Under the pieces are notes generated by a model, which was not told the origin of the DNA, did not search any database, and was given only the letters and a program-made list of their open reading frames with translations. Both the position numbers and the translations under genes were made by a program. A stretch of 64,000 nt of DNA from Actinoplanes subtropicus (GTDB lineage: Bacteria; Actinomycetota; Actinomycetes; Mycobacteriales; Micromonosporaceae), in contig NZ_JOJL01000039.1 in assembly GCF_000721705.1 (NCBI RefSeq), positions 124,001 through 188,000 of the forward strand, in the 5' to 3' direction. This document shows, piece by piece, positions 48,751-58,400 of the stretch (position 1 is its first letter; each line of letters begins with the position of its first letter).

Positions 48751-49593
48751 ATGAGAACAATGGTCGACGGGGTGGCCACCTATCCGAGCGGCACGGGTGG
48801 CCCGAGCGTGCCGTATCTGCCCGGGGCGGGCCTGGTCGGGCTCGACTTCCTCAACCTCACCGAGACGCCGGGGGCCGCCCATCTGCTGTACGACCGGGGC
48901 GGCACCGGCTGGAGCGACCCGGTGCCGCTGCCGCGGAGCGCGGCCTCGGTGGCCCGCGAGCTCGACCGGGTCGCCGGTCCCGGGCCGCACGTGCTCGTCG
49001 GACACTCGATGGGCGCCGTGTATGCCCGCCGATTCGCCCAGATATATATGGATAAAGTGGCTGGAATGCTGTTGCTGGACCCGGGGCACGAGGATCTCTT
49101 CGACTACCTGCCGCCCGAGGCGGCGGCCCTCAACGACCAGATGAAACCCGACCCGACGGAAATACCCGACTTGTCGCCCGAGCAGCACAACGCGGCGCTG
49201 GCCGCCTGGCGCAGGATGCTGGCCGCCTGGCCGGACGGCATCCGCGAGGAACTCGCCGCCCACCACGTCGAGCACTGGCGGACCGGGCTCGCCGAGTCCG
49301 CCAACCTGGAGAGCGAGGTCTACGGCGAGCTCCGCCGCGGCGGCCCGGTCCCGGACATACCGACGATCGTGCTCTCGGCCGGCGCCGGGAACCCGGCCTG
49401 GTCCTCGTTCGGCTCCCCCGACCTGGTCCGACGGGCGCTCGACGGGATTCGCGAGCTGCACGCCGGGATGGCCAAGGCGGCCACCCGCGGCGAACACCGC
49501 GTACTGGAGGGCGCCACCCACCAGTTCCTCCACCTCGAACGGCCGGACGAGGTGCGCGGCGCCCTCCGCGATCTGCTAGCGGCCCTCCAGTGA
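48751..49593 (+). CDS. Alpha/beta hydrolase
   Basis: 280 residues from ATG 48751 (ATG 48721 or 48739 are alternatives in the operator). The nucleophile elbow is VLVGHSMGAVYARRFAQ (Ser 86); the acid is probably in the TIVLSAGAGNPAW region and the His in EGATHQFLHLERPDE near the end. Substrate unknown. Controlled, most likely, by the divergent winged-helix regulator, which would respond to a compound the hydrolase acts on. Confidence 0.88.
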   Translation: MRTMVDGVATYPSGTGGPSVPYLPGAGLVGLDFLNLTETPGAAHLLYDRGGTGWSDPVPLPRSAASVARELDRVAGPGPHVLVGHSMGAVYARRFAQIYMDKVAGMLLLDPGHEDLFDYLPPEAAALNDQMKPDPTEIPDLSPEQHNAALAAWRRMLAAWPDGIREELAAHHVEHWRTGLAESANLESEVYGELRRGGPVPDIPTIVLSAGAGNPAWSSFGSPDLVRRALDGIRELHAGMAKAATRGEHRVLEGATHQFLHLERPDEVRGALRDLLAALQ

Positions 49594-49923
49594 CTTCACG
49601 TTGTCGCCGAAGGTCCAGCCCTTCGAGCCGTCCCAGTTGATCGACCAGGTCATCACGCCCTTGATCGAGCTGACGCTGTGGTACGCCTGGGACACCAGCG
49701 ACGGCGTCATGTAGCCGCCGCCCGCCCCGGACTGGGCGGGCAGGCCCGGGACCTGCTTGTCGTACGGCACCTTGATCGTCGTGCCCTGGATCGTCAGCCC
49801 GCTGTTGAGGCACTGGGTCTGCACGGTGAAGCCCTGCACGGTCCCGGCCGAGTACGAGTCGTCCGAGCAGCCGTACATCGAGCCGTTGTAGTACTGCATG
49901 TTCAGCCACCACAGCCAGAAGGT
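49576..49923 (-). pseudogene. C-terminal fragment of a GH18 chitinase
   Basis: 115 codons open from 49923 (preceded by a TAG). It reads FWLWWLNMQYYN, then GGGYMTPSLVSQAYHSV and SSIKGVMTWSINWDGSKGWTFGDNV, which are the last strands and helices of a secreted GH18 chitinase catalytic domain. The catalytic DxxDxDxE and signal peptide are missing; upstream DNA is unrelated. The gene was truncated at about 49924, where the degraded mobile region starts. Confidence 0.85.
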
Positions 49924-50033
49924 CTAAGCCAAGATCAAAGCCCCGCTGAAGTGCAGAAACACTGGCCACCCGGTCCGGGAGTACCGGAGTTGGTGGCTTA
50001 ACCGCAGGAGATCCGCATGCGAGACACAAGCGC

Positions 50034-50315
50034 TTGGCGAAGCTACGAACGCTACCTCCACAGGAGGGGACGGACCCCCAAAGGACCATCGAAAGCTACC
50101 GATGGAGCTTCACTCGCCGGGTCGAGTGGGCGGACGGATGTCCCGTCCTGGAGCTGGATCGCGCCGACCTGGAGGACTTCGTCGACGACCGGATGCAGGA
50201 GGCTAGTAGGACCGCCGTCCGAAAGAACGTCATGGACCTGAAATCTTTCACGCCCAGAGGGGAGGCAGATCCGGATAGTGGGGTGAGTCCCCAGAACCAG
50301 GAGGTCGTCAAGTGA
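50034..50315 (+). pseudogene. Tyrosine recombinase, N-terminal core-binding part only
   Basis: 93 codons: TIESYRWSFTRRVEWADG, LELDRADLEDFVDDRMQE and TAVRKNVMDLKSF match the SAM-like core-binding domain of phage integrases. The catalytic domain (R..HxxR..Y) is absent. The reading frame ends at a GTGA overlap with the next ORF. Confidence 0.6.
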
Positions 50316-50611
50316 AGCCGCAGGAGCTCGATCGGCTCCGGGGTCGCCATCTGGTCGCGGCAGCGGGCCGGCGCAGGACGCCACCGACGAGTTCGTCACC
50401 GACCTGGAGCAGTGCGAGATCACTGACGAGTACGCCCTGCTCTGCCGGGACACGCAGAAGCCCTGCTCTGCCGGGATACGCAGAGCGCCTTGCCGCAGAC
50501 GAGGTTCGCCGAGGCGTCAAATCCCAGCCGAAGATCAGCAGCCGCAAGATCGACGACAGAATATTTCGGAGTGTGTACGACAATCGTCGGCGACGGTCAC
50601 CGCTTCACTGA
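50312..50611 (+). CDS. Small ORF coupled to the recombinase fragment
   Basis: 99 codons starting GTG 50312, with AGGAGG at the right distance and a 4-base overlap with the previous ORF. The sequence (MKPQELDRLRGRHLVAAAG, then Arg/Ser/Pro-rich) has no recognised domain; a DATDEFVTDLEQCEITDEYALLCRDTQK segment in another frame looks more protein-like, so a frameshift is likely. Confidence 0.3.
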   Translation: MKPQELDRLRGRHLVAAAGRRRTPPTSSSPTWSSARSLTSTPCSAGTRRSPALPGYAERLAADEVRRGVKSQPKISSRKIDDRIFRSVYDNRRRRSPLH

Positions 50612-50964
50612 CGATGAGCACGGGTTTTGGTCGACCACCACACCTTTACCCCCAGTAGTCCGGTGGCCCAGCGGCATGCTAAAGCATGTTTCCCCTGATC
50701 GCCGCAAGCATAAATCAGCCGAGTAAAGGAGTCCCGACGAAGGCCGCTCTCCCGGGGACCAACTCGGCCTCATAGCGCCAACTTGCTCCGCTGCGAGGCC
50801 GTCCACACTGCACTGAAAGCCGCAGGCCGCCTCGGCTAATTAGCTCCGCGCAGGTCATCGTCACGAGGGCCTTCGCGCAAAAGCGATTGTCTGTACTCGG
50901 GAATCATCCAGCAGCTGGGAGAACTCCTGCGCGTGCCGTGCATACCTGCCGGCGCCGGCAGCAT

Positions 50965-51130
50965 TGCCCGGTCACGTCCGGCTCGTACTTCCCGGACTGG
51001 CTGTTAGAGCACCGCGGCCGCGCCGAACAAGCTCTCGTCAGCGTGGTGGTCACCAGCTATCTGCTCGGGGTCTCCACCCGGCGCGTCTAGAAGCTGGTCG
51101 AGCAACTGGGGAACTTCCGGGGGTGGGCCT
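50965..51130 (+). pseudogene. IS256/mutator-type transposase remnant
   Basis: In one frame the DNA reads GSYFPDWLLEHRGRAEQALVSVV and TSYLLGVSTRRV, then a TAG stop, then KLVEQLG. This is the N-terminal conserved region of IS256-family transposases ('GSYFP..LL..R..AE.AL..VV...Y..GVSTR.V..LV..LG'). Both ends are missing and the frame is interrupted. Confidence 0.75.
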
Positions 51131-51766
51131 ATGCCAGCTCGAGCGTGGCACTGTTGTCGTGGGCCGCAGTGGCGTCGAAAGCCGGATGAGCCGGACCGAC
51201 GTAAGCGTTGTTGTGATCACGTTACGGCTGACCAGGCGCATGAGCTTCGCGCGGGCGCCTACGACGTCCTTTGGGGCGGCTCGATGTCGAGCGCAATGGA
51301 GATGTCTTCGGCGCGCATCGGCGGTGAACTCGGCCGCGGCCTGAGCGCAGCCTGCTGCGGGTGGTCGTCGGGTCAGCCAGTCAGTGTCGAGGCGGGTGAG
51401 TTCGCTGCTGAGCGCAGCGATCTGGGCGCAGACAGGTCGGGCCGGCGGTGCCCAGCGCTTTCGTGTCCGGCGATCAGGCCGAGGATCGTGTCGGGGTGCA
51501 CCGCGAACCTACCGGTGTCACAGGGTCCGGGTGCTGGTCTTGGTCAACCGGCGGACCATGGTCGCCATCGACGGCCACGGCGTCCGCGAGACCGATGATT
51601 CCGGTCTGCTCCATATATCCCGAGCCGGGTCGAGCCACCGGCCCGCGACCTTCAGAGTTGCATGCCTGATCGTCGAGGCTTGCAGCGACTTCGCGCCCAT
51701 TGGATATTCACAGGAATGTAACCGTAGTGTGACCTCTCTATTTCCATTGACATCCTTGACGGCGTC

Positions 51767-51784
51767 AGTGTTAGCGTTCACACT
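51767..51784. promoter_or_regulatory. AGTGTTAGCGTTCACACT, LacI-type operator candidate
   Basis: AGTGT/ACACT arms flank a TAGCGTT core; the whole recalls TGTTAGCG-CTAACA operators of LacI-family sugar repressors. It lies in AT-richer DNA about 590 bp upstream of the first GH43 gene. Confidence 0.4.
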
Positions 51785-52373
51785 CTTGCCACGTCATCAA
51801 AACGTAACGACCCCGTATACCTGTCCTGAACCGGACCAGGCTGGCAATGGTCCACCGGCGAGCTCCCGCCATGGAGCTCGCCGAGTTGTACCTGGCCCGC
51901 TCGGCACGAACGTTTCTCTCAATTCTCTTAATTGTTCGGCTGCGCGAAGCAGCTCGTCGGTGGCAAATCGGAAGTGGAGGTGTCGGCATGACCACCGTGG
52001 CCCGGTCAGCGGGCCGACGGACGCCGTGTCGTTGCAAGCTGTTCCCTGGAGACCGTCCCCCGGCGCGCGCCCGCTGAAGCCGGGTACGACCGCCGCACGC
52101 GGCACGCCGCCAGGTGAGATCCATCCGCTGACATCGCTTACTGGAGTGTATCCGCTCCGCCCACGAAATCGACCTCGTGGCCTGGGCGACGCCCGTTGCC
52201 GAACTTTGCTACTTGCCCAGCCATGTGGGCTTCCGTCACCGACCCCATAAAAGGCCTGAATACCCGCACGTCTCCGAATCGTCCCGCCCAGCACCAGGAG
52301 GTGGGCCCGGTTCGGCGCGCCTATGCCCCTTTCTCCCTCCCGTGTCTCATTCCGCCGCTCGAAGGAATAAGTT

Positions 52374-55349
52374 ATGCGACTACGTATTGGGGATGCGACG
52401 CGTCGCCGTCCGGCCCGCTGGTCCGCGTTGAGCGTCGTGGCCCTTCTGCTTTCCGCGATGGCCGTGCCGGTTCCGGCCGGAGCGGCCCAGGCCGCCGCGA
52501 CCGCCGATGGCCTGGTGTTGTGGTACAAGCTCGACGAGACGTCCGGGTCGGTGGCCACCGACTCCTCCGGCAACGGAAAGGACGGCACGGTCAACGGGAC
52601 GGCTTCGTGGACCGGCGGCGACGGTCTGACGTTCGACGGGTCGAGCACGTACGTGAAGGTTCCCGACAACATCATGTCCGGCCTCGACTCGATCTCCGTA
52701 TCGTTCAACGTCTACATCGATCCGGCCCAGACCTCGCCGTACTTCCTGTACGGGTTCGGGAACACCGACAGCTCGACCGGCTACGGCAATGGCTACCTGT
52801 TCGCCACCGGCAACAGTTTCCGCGCCGCGATCGCGACTGGGAAATGGACGACCGAGCAGAACACCACGGCCTCCGACGGGACTCTCGCGCGCGGCGAGTG
52901 GAGGAACGTCACGTACACCCAGACCGGCGGCAGCGCCGTCCTCTACGAAGACGGCGTGCAGGTCGGGACGAACACCGGGATCACCATCAAGCCCGGCGAC
53001 GTCGGCGGCGGCGTGACCACTGCCGACTACATCGGCAAGTCCGACTACACCGGGGACAACCTCTTCAAGGGAGCGATCAAAGACTTCCGGGTGTACGACC
53101 GGGCGCTGACCGCCGACGAGGTGTACGACATCGGAGGCAGCACCACGGCGATCCTCGGCGCCGCCGAACCGTCGCTGAAGGTGAGCGCGATGGTCAACCG
53201 GACCGCTGGCACCGTGCTCCTGCCGGTCGTTCCCGGCACCGACGTGCACCGGCTCGCGCCGACCTTCAAGCTGCCGACCGGCTCGACGATCTCGCCGGCC
53301 TCGGGCAGCGTTCAGGACTTCGGCAACCCGGTCACGTACACCGTCGCCGACACCACCGGCGCCAGTCAGGCCTGGACCGTCTCGGCGACCGTGATGGGCA
53401 GCCCGGTCATCCCCGGCTATTACGCCGACCCGGAGGTCCGCTACTTCAACGGGAAGTTCTACATCTACCCGACCACCGACGGGTACGACGGCTGGTCCGG
53501 CACCCAGTTCCACGCGTTCTCGTCCACTGATCTGGTGCACTGGAGCGACGAGGGCGTGATCCTGGATCTCGGCCCGGACGTCTCCTGGGCCGAGTCCCGC
53601 GCCTGGGCGCCCAGCATGGTCGAGCACAACGGGAAGTACTACTTCTACTTCTGCGCCGAGGCTCAGGTCGGCGTCGCGGTCGGTGACTCGCCGACCGGGC
53701 CGTTCGCCGACGCCCTCGGCAAGCCGTTGCTCGCCTCCGGCGATTTCTCCGGGCAGATGATCGACCCCAACGTTTTCATCGACACCGACGGGCAGCCGTA
53801 CCTGTACTGGGGCAACGGCCACGCGTATGTCGTAGCGCTGCACGACGATATGATCTCGTTCGACAAATCCGACGTCGCGGAGATCACGCCGAACGGGTAC
53901 AACGAGGGCTCGTTCGTCTTCAAGCGTGGCAGCACCTACTACTTGAGCTGGTCGCAGAACGACACCCGGGACGTGAACTACCAGGTCGCGTACGCCACCG
54001 GGTCCTCGCCGTACGGGCCCTGGACCAAACAGGGCGTGATCCTCTCCAAGAACAGCAACCTCGGCATCCTCGGCACCGGCCACCACTCGGTCGTCCAGGT
54101 GCCGGGCCGGGACGAGTGGTACATCATCTACCACCGGTTCGCGATCCCGAACGGGGATGGCATGCACCGTGAGACGACCATCGACAAGCTCGAGTTCAAC
54201 ACGGACGGGACGATCAAGACCGTCGTGCCGACCCTGGAGAGCATCAAGCCGGTCGACATCACCGCCCCGGCGGCGACCGGCAGCGTCTCGCCCGCCGCGC
54301 CGGACACCGGCTGGTACACCACACCGCCGACGGTCACCGTCACCGCCACCGATGAGACCGACGGCAGCATCGTGCCGCAGGTCCGGACGGACGGCGGCGA
54401 CTGGGTTTCCACCCGCGCCCCCGTCACGCTCAGCGCGGACGGGACGCACGTCGTGGAGTACCGCGCCACCGACGCGGCCGGGAACACCTCGGCCACCGGC
54501 CGGCTGACCGTCCACGTGGACACGACGGCACCGGTGTCCAAGGCAAGCGTCGACGCCCGCGCCCGTACAGTGACTCTCACCGCGGCCGACTCGACCTCGG
54601 GGATCAGCCGGATCGAGTACTCCCTCGGCAGCACGACCTGGACTCCTTATCAAGGCCCGATAGCGGTCGGCAGCAAAACGACGACGGTGCGATACCGCGC
54701 GGTCGACGTGGCCGGGAACGTGGAATCCGCCAACAGCGCCGAGCTACCGGCCGCCGGTACGCCCCTGGTGGCGACCACGACGACGCTCACCGGGTGCGGC
54801 ACCGTCGCGTATGGGACGCCGTGCACCGTGAAGGTGCGGGTCAAGGCCGCCGCCGGTACCCCCAGCGGCAGCGTGCGGGTGCTCGACGGCGCGCGTCTGG
54901 TCGGGGTCGGCGATCTCACGGGCGCGAAGAGCTCCGTCACGCTGACCGCGGACCTGGCGGTCGGCCGGCACAACCTGCGCGTGCTGTATGCCGGCAACGA
55001 GCGGTTCGCCCCCTCGACCGCGGCCGGCTCGGTGACGGTCACCAAGGTCGCCACCCGCGCGACCCTCGTCGTCACCCCGCAGTCGGTGAAGAAGGGCCAC
55101 TCGGTCAAGGCCGTCGTCACGGTCAAGGCGGTCAACGGCGTACCCGTCACGGGCAAAATCACGATCGACGCGGTGCACGGTTCCACCAGGATCAAGCGGG
55201 TGGCGACTGTGGTTGCGGGCGGCAAGATCACCCTGTGGCTCGGCCCGCTCGCGAAGACCGGGAGCTACGTGGTGACCGCCATCTATGCCGGGTCCCGCAC
55301 AGCGAAGTCCGCGAAGTCAGCGTCCGTACGGATTCGCGTCCGCGCGTAA
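52374..55349 (+). CDS. Secreted LamG-GH43 enzyme with Ig-like C-terminal domains (arabinanase/xylosidase type)
   Basis: 991 residues. A signal peptide (about 1-40) is followed by a concanavalin/LamG module (about 45-255: WYKLDETSG, STYVKVPDNIMSGL, GAIKDFRVYDRALTADEV). The five-blade GH43 domain (about 340-625) starts at GYYADPEV (catalytic base Asp) and includes IDPNVFIDTDGQPYLYWG and NEGSFVF (acid Glu). Two beta-sandwich/Ig-like domains then end the protein. It should cut arabinan, arabinoxylan or related side chains outside the cell. ATG 52374 follows GAAGGA. It is a paralogue of the next gene in its LamG part. Confidence 0.92.
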   Translation: MRLRIGDATRRRPARWSALSVVALLLSAMAVPVPAGAAQAAATADGLVLWYKLDETSGSVATDSSGNGKDGTVNGTASWTGGDGLTFDGSSTYVKVPDNIMSGLDSISVSFNVYIDPAQTSPYFLYGFGNTDSSTGYGNGYLFATGNSFRAAIATGKWTTEQNTTASDGTLARGEWRNVTYTQTGGSAVLYEDGVQVGTNTGITIKPGDVGGGVTTADYIGKSDYTGDNLFKGAIKDFRVYDRALTADEVYDIGGSTTAILGAAEPSLKVSAMVNRTAGTVLLPVVPGTDVHRLAPTFKLPTGSTISPASGSVQDFGNPVTYTVADTTGASQAWTVSATVMGSPVIPGYYADPEVRYFNGKFYIYPTTDGYDGWSGTQFHAFSSTDLVHWSDEGVILDLGPDVSWAESRAWAPSMVEHNGKYYFYFCAEAQVGVAVGDSPTGPFADALGKPLLASGDFSGQMIDPNVFIDTDGQPYLYWGNGHAYVVALHDDMISFDKSDVAEITPNGYNEGSFVFKRGSTYYLSWSQNDTRDVNYQVAYATGSSPYGPWTKQGVILSKNSNLGILGTGHHSVVQVPGRDEWYIIYHRFAIPNGDGMHRETTIDKLEFNTDGTIKTVVPTLESIKPVDITAPAATGSVSPAAPDTGWYTTPPTVTVTATDETDGSIVPQVRTDGGDWVSTRAPVTLSADGTHVVEYRATDAAGNTSATGRLTVHVDTTAPVSKASVDARARTVTLTAADSTSGISRIEYSLGSTTWTPYQGPIAVGSKTTTVRYRAVDVAGNVESANSAELPAAGTPLVATTTTLTGCGTVAYGTPCTVKVRVKAAAGTPSGSVRVLDGARLVGVGDLTGAKSSVTLTADLAVGRHNLRVLYAGNERFAPSTAAGSVTVTKVATRATLVVTPQSVKKGHSVKAVVTVKAVNGVPVTGKITIDAVHGSTRIKRVATVVAGGKITLWLGPLAKTGSYVVTAIYAGSRTAKSAKSASVRIRVRA

Positions 55350-55430
55350 CGCATCCCGCGTCCGTCGCCGATCCCGGCGGCGGGCGGGCCCGCCCTCGTC
55401 ACGTCCCCCGGTCCGAAGGAGAACTCCCTT

Positions 55431-58400
55431 ATGTCCTGGCTCCTGCGGCGCGAACCGGAGGCGCGCCCCTCGTGGCGGCGCACGGCTCGCTCGCTCGTCC
55501 TCGGTTCGTTCATCGCTATGCTGTCCGCCGGACTGCTCACCGCCCCGGCGCGGGCCGATCAGAGCACCGCCGATGCGATCACCAGCGGTCTCGTGGCGTG
55601 GTACAAGCTCGATGAGGCGGCGGGAGCGGTGGCCACCGACTCCTCCGGCAACGGTAGGAACGGCACGATCAACGGCACCGCGACCTGGTCGGGGGCCGAC
55701 GGACTGGCGTTCGACGGGTCGAGCACCTACATCAAAGTCCCGGACAACATCATGTCGGGACTGAACTCGATCTCGGTCTCGTTCGACGTGAACATCGACG
55801 CCACCCAATCGACGCCGTACTTCCTCTACGGGTTCGGCAACACCACGAGTTGGTACGGCGACGGTTACCTGTTCGCCACCGGCACCAACTTCCGGGCCGG
55901 AATCGCGAGCGGGAACTGGTCGACCGAGCAGAACACGAGTGCCTCGTCGTCCGACGTGCTGGACCGCGCGATCTGGAAGCACGTGACGTACACCCAGACC
56001 GGCAACACCGCCACGCTGTACGAGGACGGCGTCGCGATCGGAACCAACTCCTCGGTCACCATCACGCCGGGTTCGATCGGCGGCGGGACGACCACGGCTA
56101 ACTACATCGGCAAGTCGGACTACCCCGGTGACAACCTGTTCAAGGGCACGATCAAGGACTTCCGGGTCTACGACCGGGCGCTGAGCACGGCCGAGGTGAG
56201 CACTTTGGCCGAGCCAGTGGTCACCGCCGGGCTGGCGGCCGACGCGCAGGCCCTTGATCTTGGGGACGTCTCCGCCCTGATCGCCAACCTGGCACTGCCG
56301 TCGACGGGCGCCCACGCCTCGGCCATCACCTGGGCGACGAGTGACCCCTCGGTGATCACTGCCGACGGCGTCATCACCCGCCCAGCGGCCGGGGAACCCG
56401 ACTCGACCGCGACACTCACTGCCACACTCACCCGCGGCGGGCAGAGCACTACCCAGTCCTTCCCGGTGACCGTGAAATCGGCGTTCTCCGACGAGGAGGC
56501 AGCAGCGGCGGCCGCGGCCTCGATCGCCGTGCACAACATCGACGACGTGCGCGGCAACCTGACCCTGCCGGCGAGCGGCGACTACGAAACCACGATCACC
56601 TGGTCGTCGAGCGACCCGAACGTCATCGACAGCGCCGGCGTCGTGCACCGGCCGGCGGCCGGTACCGCCAAGGTCACCCTGACCGCCAAGGTAACCGCCG
56701 GTGCCGCCTCGGCCACCCGGGACATCACCGCCACAGTGCCGGAGCTGCCGCGGGCAAAGGCCAAGACCGGATATCTGTTCAGCTATTTCACCGGCGAGGG
56801 CACCGCGAACGGCGAACAGATCTACAACGCGGTGAGCAAGGCGAACGACCCGCTGTCCTACCGCGAGGTCGACAACTCCCAGCCGGTGCTCACCTCGACC
56901 CTGGGCACCACCGGTCTGCGTGACCCGTTCATCATCCGTTCCCCGGAGGGCGACAAGTTCTACCAGATCGCCACCGACCTGAAGATCTACGGCAACGGCG
57001 ACTGGGACGCCGCACAGCGCAGTGGCTCCAGGTCGATCATGGTGTGGGATTCCACCGACCTGGTGCACTGGACCAACCAGCGACTGGTCAAGATCTCGCC
57101 GGACACCGCGGGCAACACCTGGGCGCCCGAGGCGTACTACGACCCCAGCATCGGTTCCTACGTCGTGTTCTGGGCGTCGAAGCTGTACGACGCGAACGAC
57201 ACCAACCACACCGGTAGCACCTACAACCGGATGATGTACGCCACGACCCGTGACTTCTACACCTTCAGCGCGCCGCAGGTGTGGAAGGACCCGGGATACT
57301 CGGTGATCGACTCGACCATGATCGAGCACAACGGGACCTACTACCGGTTCACCAAGGACGAGCGGAACAACAGCTCCAGCTCGCCGTGCAGCAAATTCAT
57401 CATCGAGGAGAAGTCGGCCTCGATCCGCAGCACCGACTACGGCTTCGTCAGCGAGTGCATCGGCTCCGGCGCGATCAGCGCCGGCGAGGGACCGCTGGTG
57501 TTCAAGTCGAACACCGAGGACCGGTGGTATCTGTTCATCGACGAGTACGGCGGTCAGGGTTACGTGCCGTTCACCTCGACCGACCTGGACTCCGGAGTCT
57601 GGACGAAGGTCGCCTCTTCCTCCTTGCCCGCCAGTCCCCGGCACGGCACCGTCCTGCCGATCACCCAGGACGAGTACGACCGCCTGTTGACCGCATACCA
57701 ACCGAATCTGCTGCCCGCCAGCGTGGATCCGGTCTCGGTGACGACGCACGCGGGCACGGCGCCGACCTTGCCCTGGCGAGTCACGGTGCACTACGCCGAC
57801 GGCTCCTCGGCGAAGACCACCGTCACCTGGGACGCGGTTCCCGCGTCCGCCTACGCCCAGCCGGGCACGTTCACCGTCTCCGGCACCCTCGACGAGAGCC
57901 AGAACGTCAAGGCCACCGCGGTCGTGGCCGTTCCGGACGAGGGCGCACCACAACTCAGCGCCACGGTAACGCCGGGCACGCCGGCCAGTGGATGGTTCAC
58001 CGCCCCGGCGCAGGTGGCGGTGACCGCGACCGACGCGGTCGACGGCCCGGTGGTCCCGCAGGTGCGGGTCACCCGCCTCGGGGAGCCGGCCGGGGCATGG
58101 GTCGACCAGACCCAGCCGCTGACGCTCAGCCTCGACGGCACCTACCTCGTCGAATACACCGCCACCGACAAGCAGGGCAACAACTCCGGAACAAGTGCGC
58201 TGACCGTCCGGATCGACACGACGCCGCCGGTGTCCCAGGCGGTTCTCGACGCGACCGCCCGCACCGTGACTCTGCGGGCGGCCGACGGCGGCTCGGGTGT
58301 CGCCCGGATGGAGTACTCGCTGACCAACGGGTCGACCTGGCAGGCGTACACCACGCCGCTGAGCCTGGGCCGTGCCGAGAGCGTCGTGCTCTACCGGGCG

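Larger units (their letters stand above)
49924..52373. other. Degraded accessory region with integrase and transposase remnants
   Basis: About 2.45 kb with no intact large gene. Composition is less GC-rich and codon bias is lost. It contains the recombinase N-terminal piece (50034-50315), a coupled small ORF, an IS256-type transposase remnant near 50965-51130, and an AT-richer zone from 51690 to 51840. 51850-52370 holds nothing I recognise; it probably forms the long leader/promoter of the arabinanase-like gene. Confidence 0.65.

Noticed and set aside
51797..52708. 303-codon leftward ORF upstream of and into the first GH43 gene
   Set aside because: It overlaps the signal peptide and LamG coding region in antisense, and its own translation has no recognisable features.
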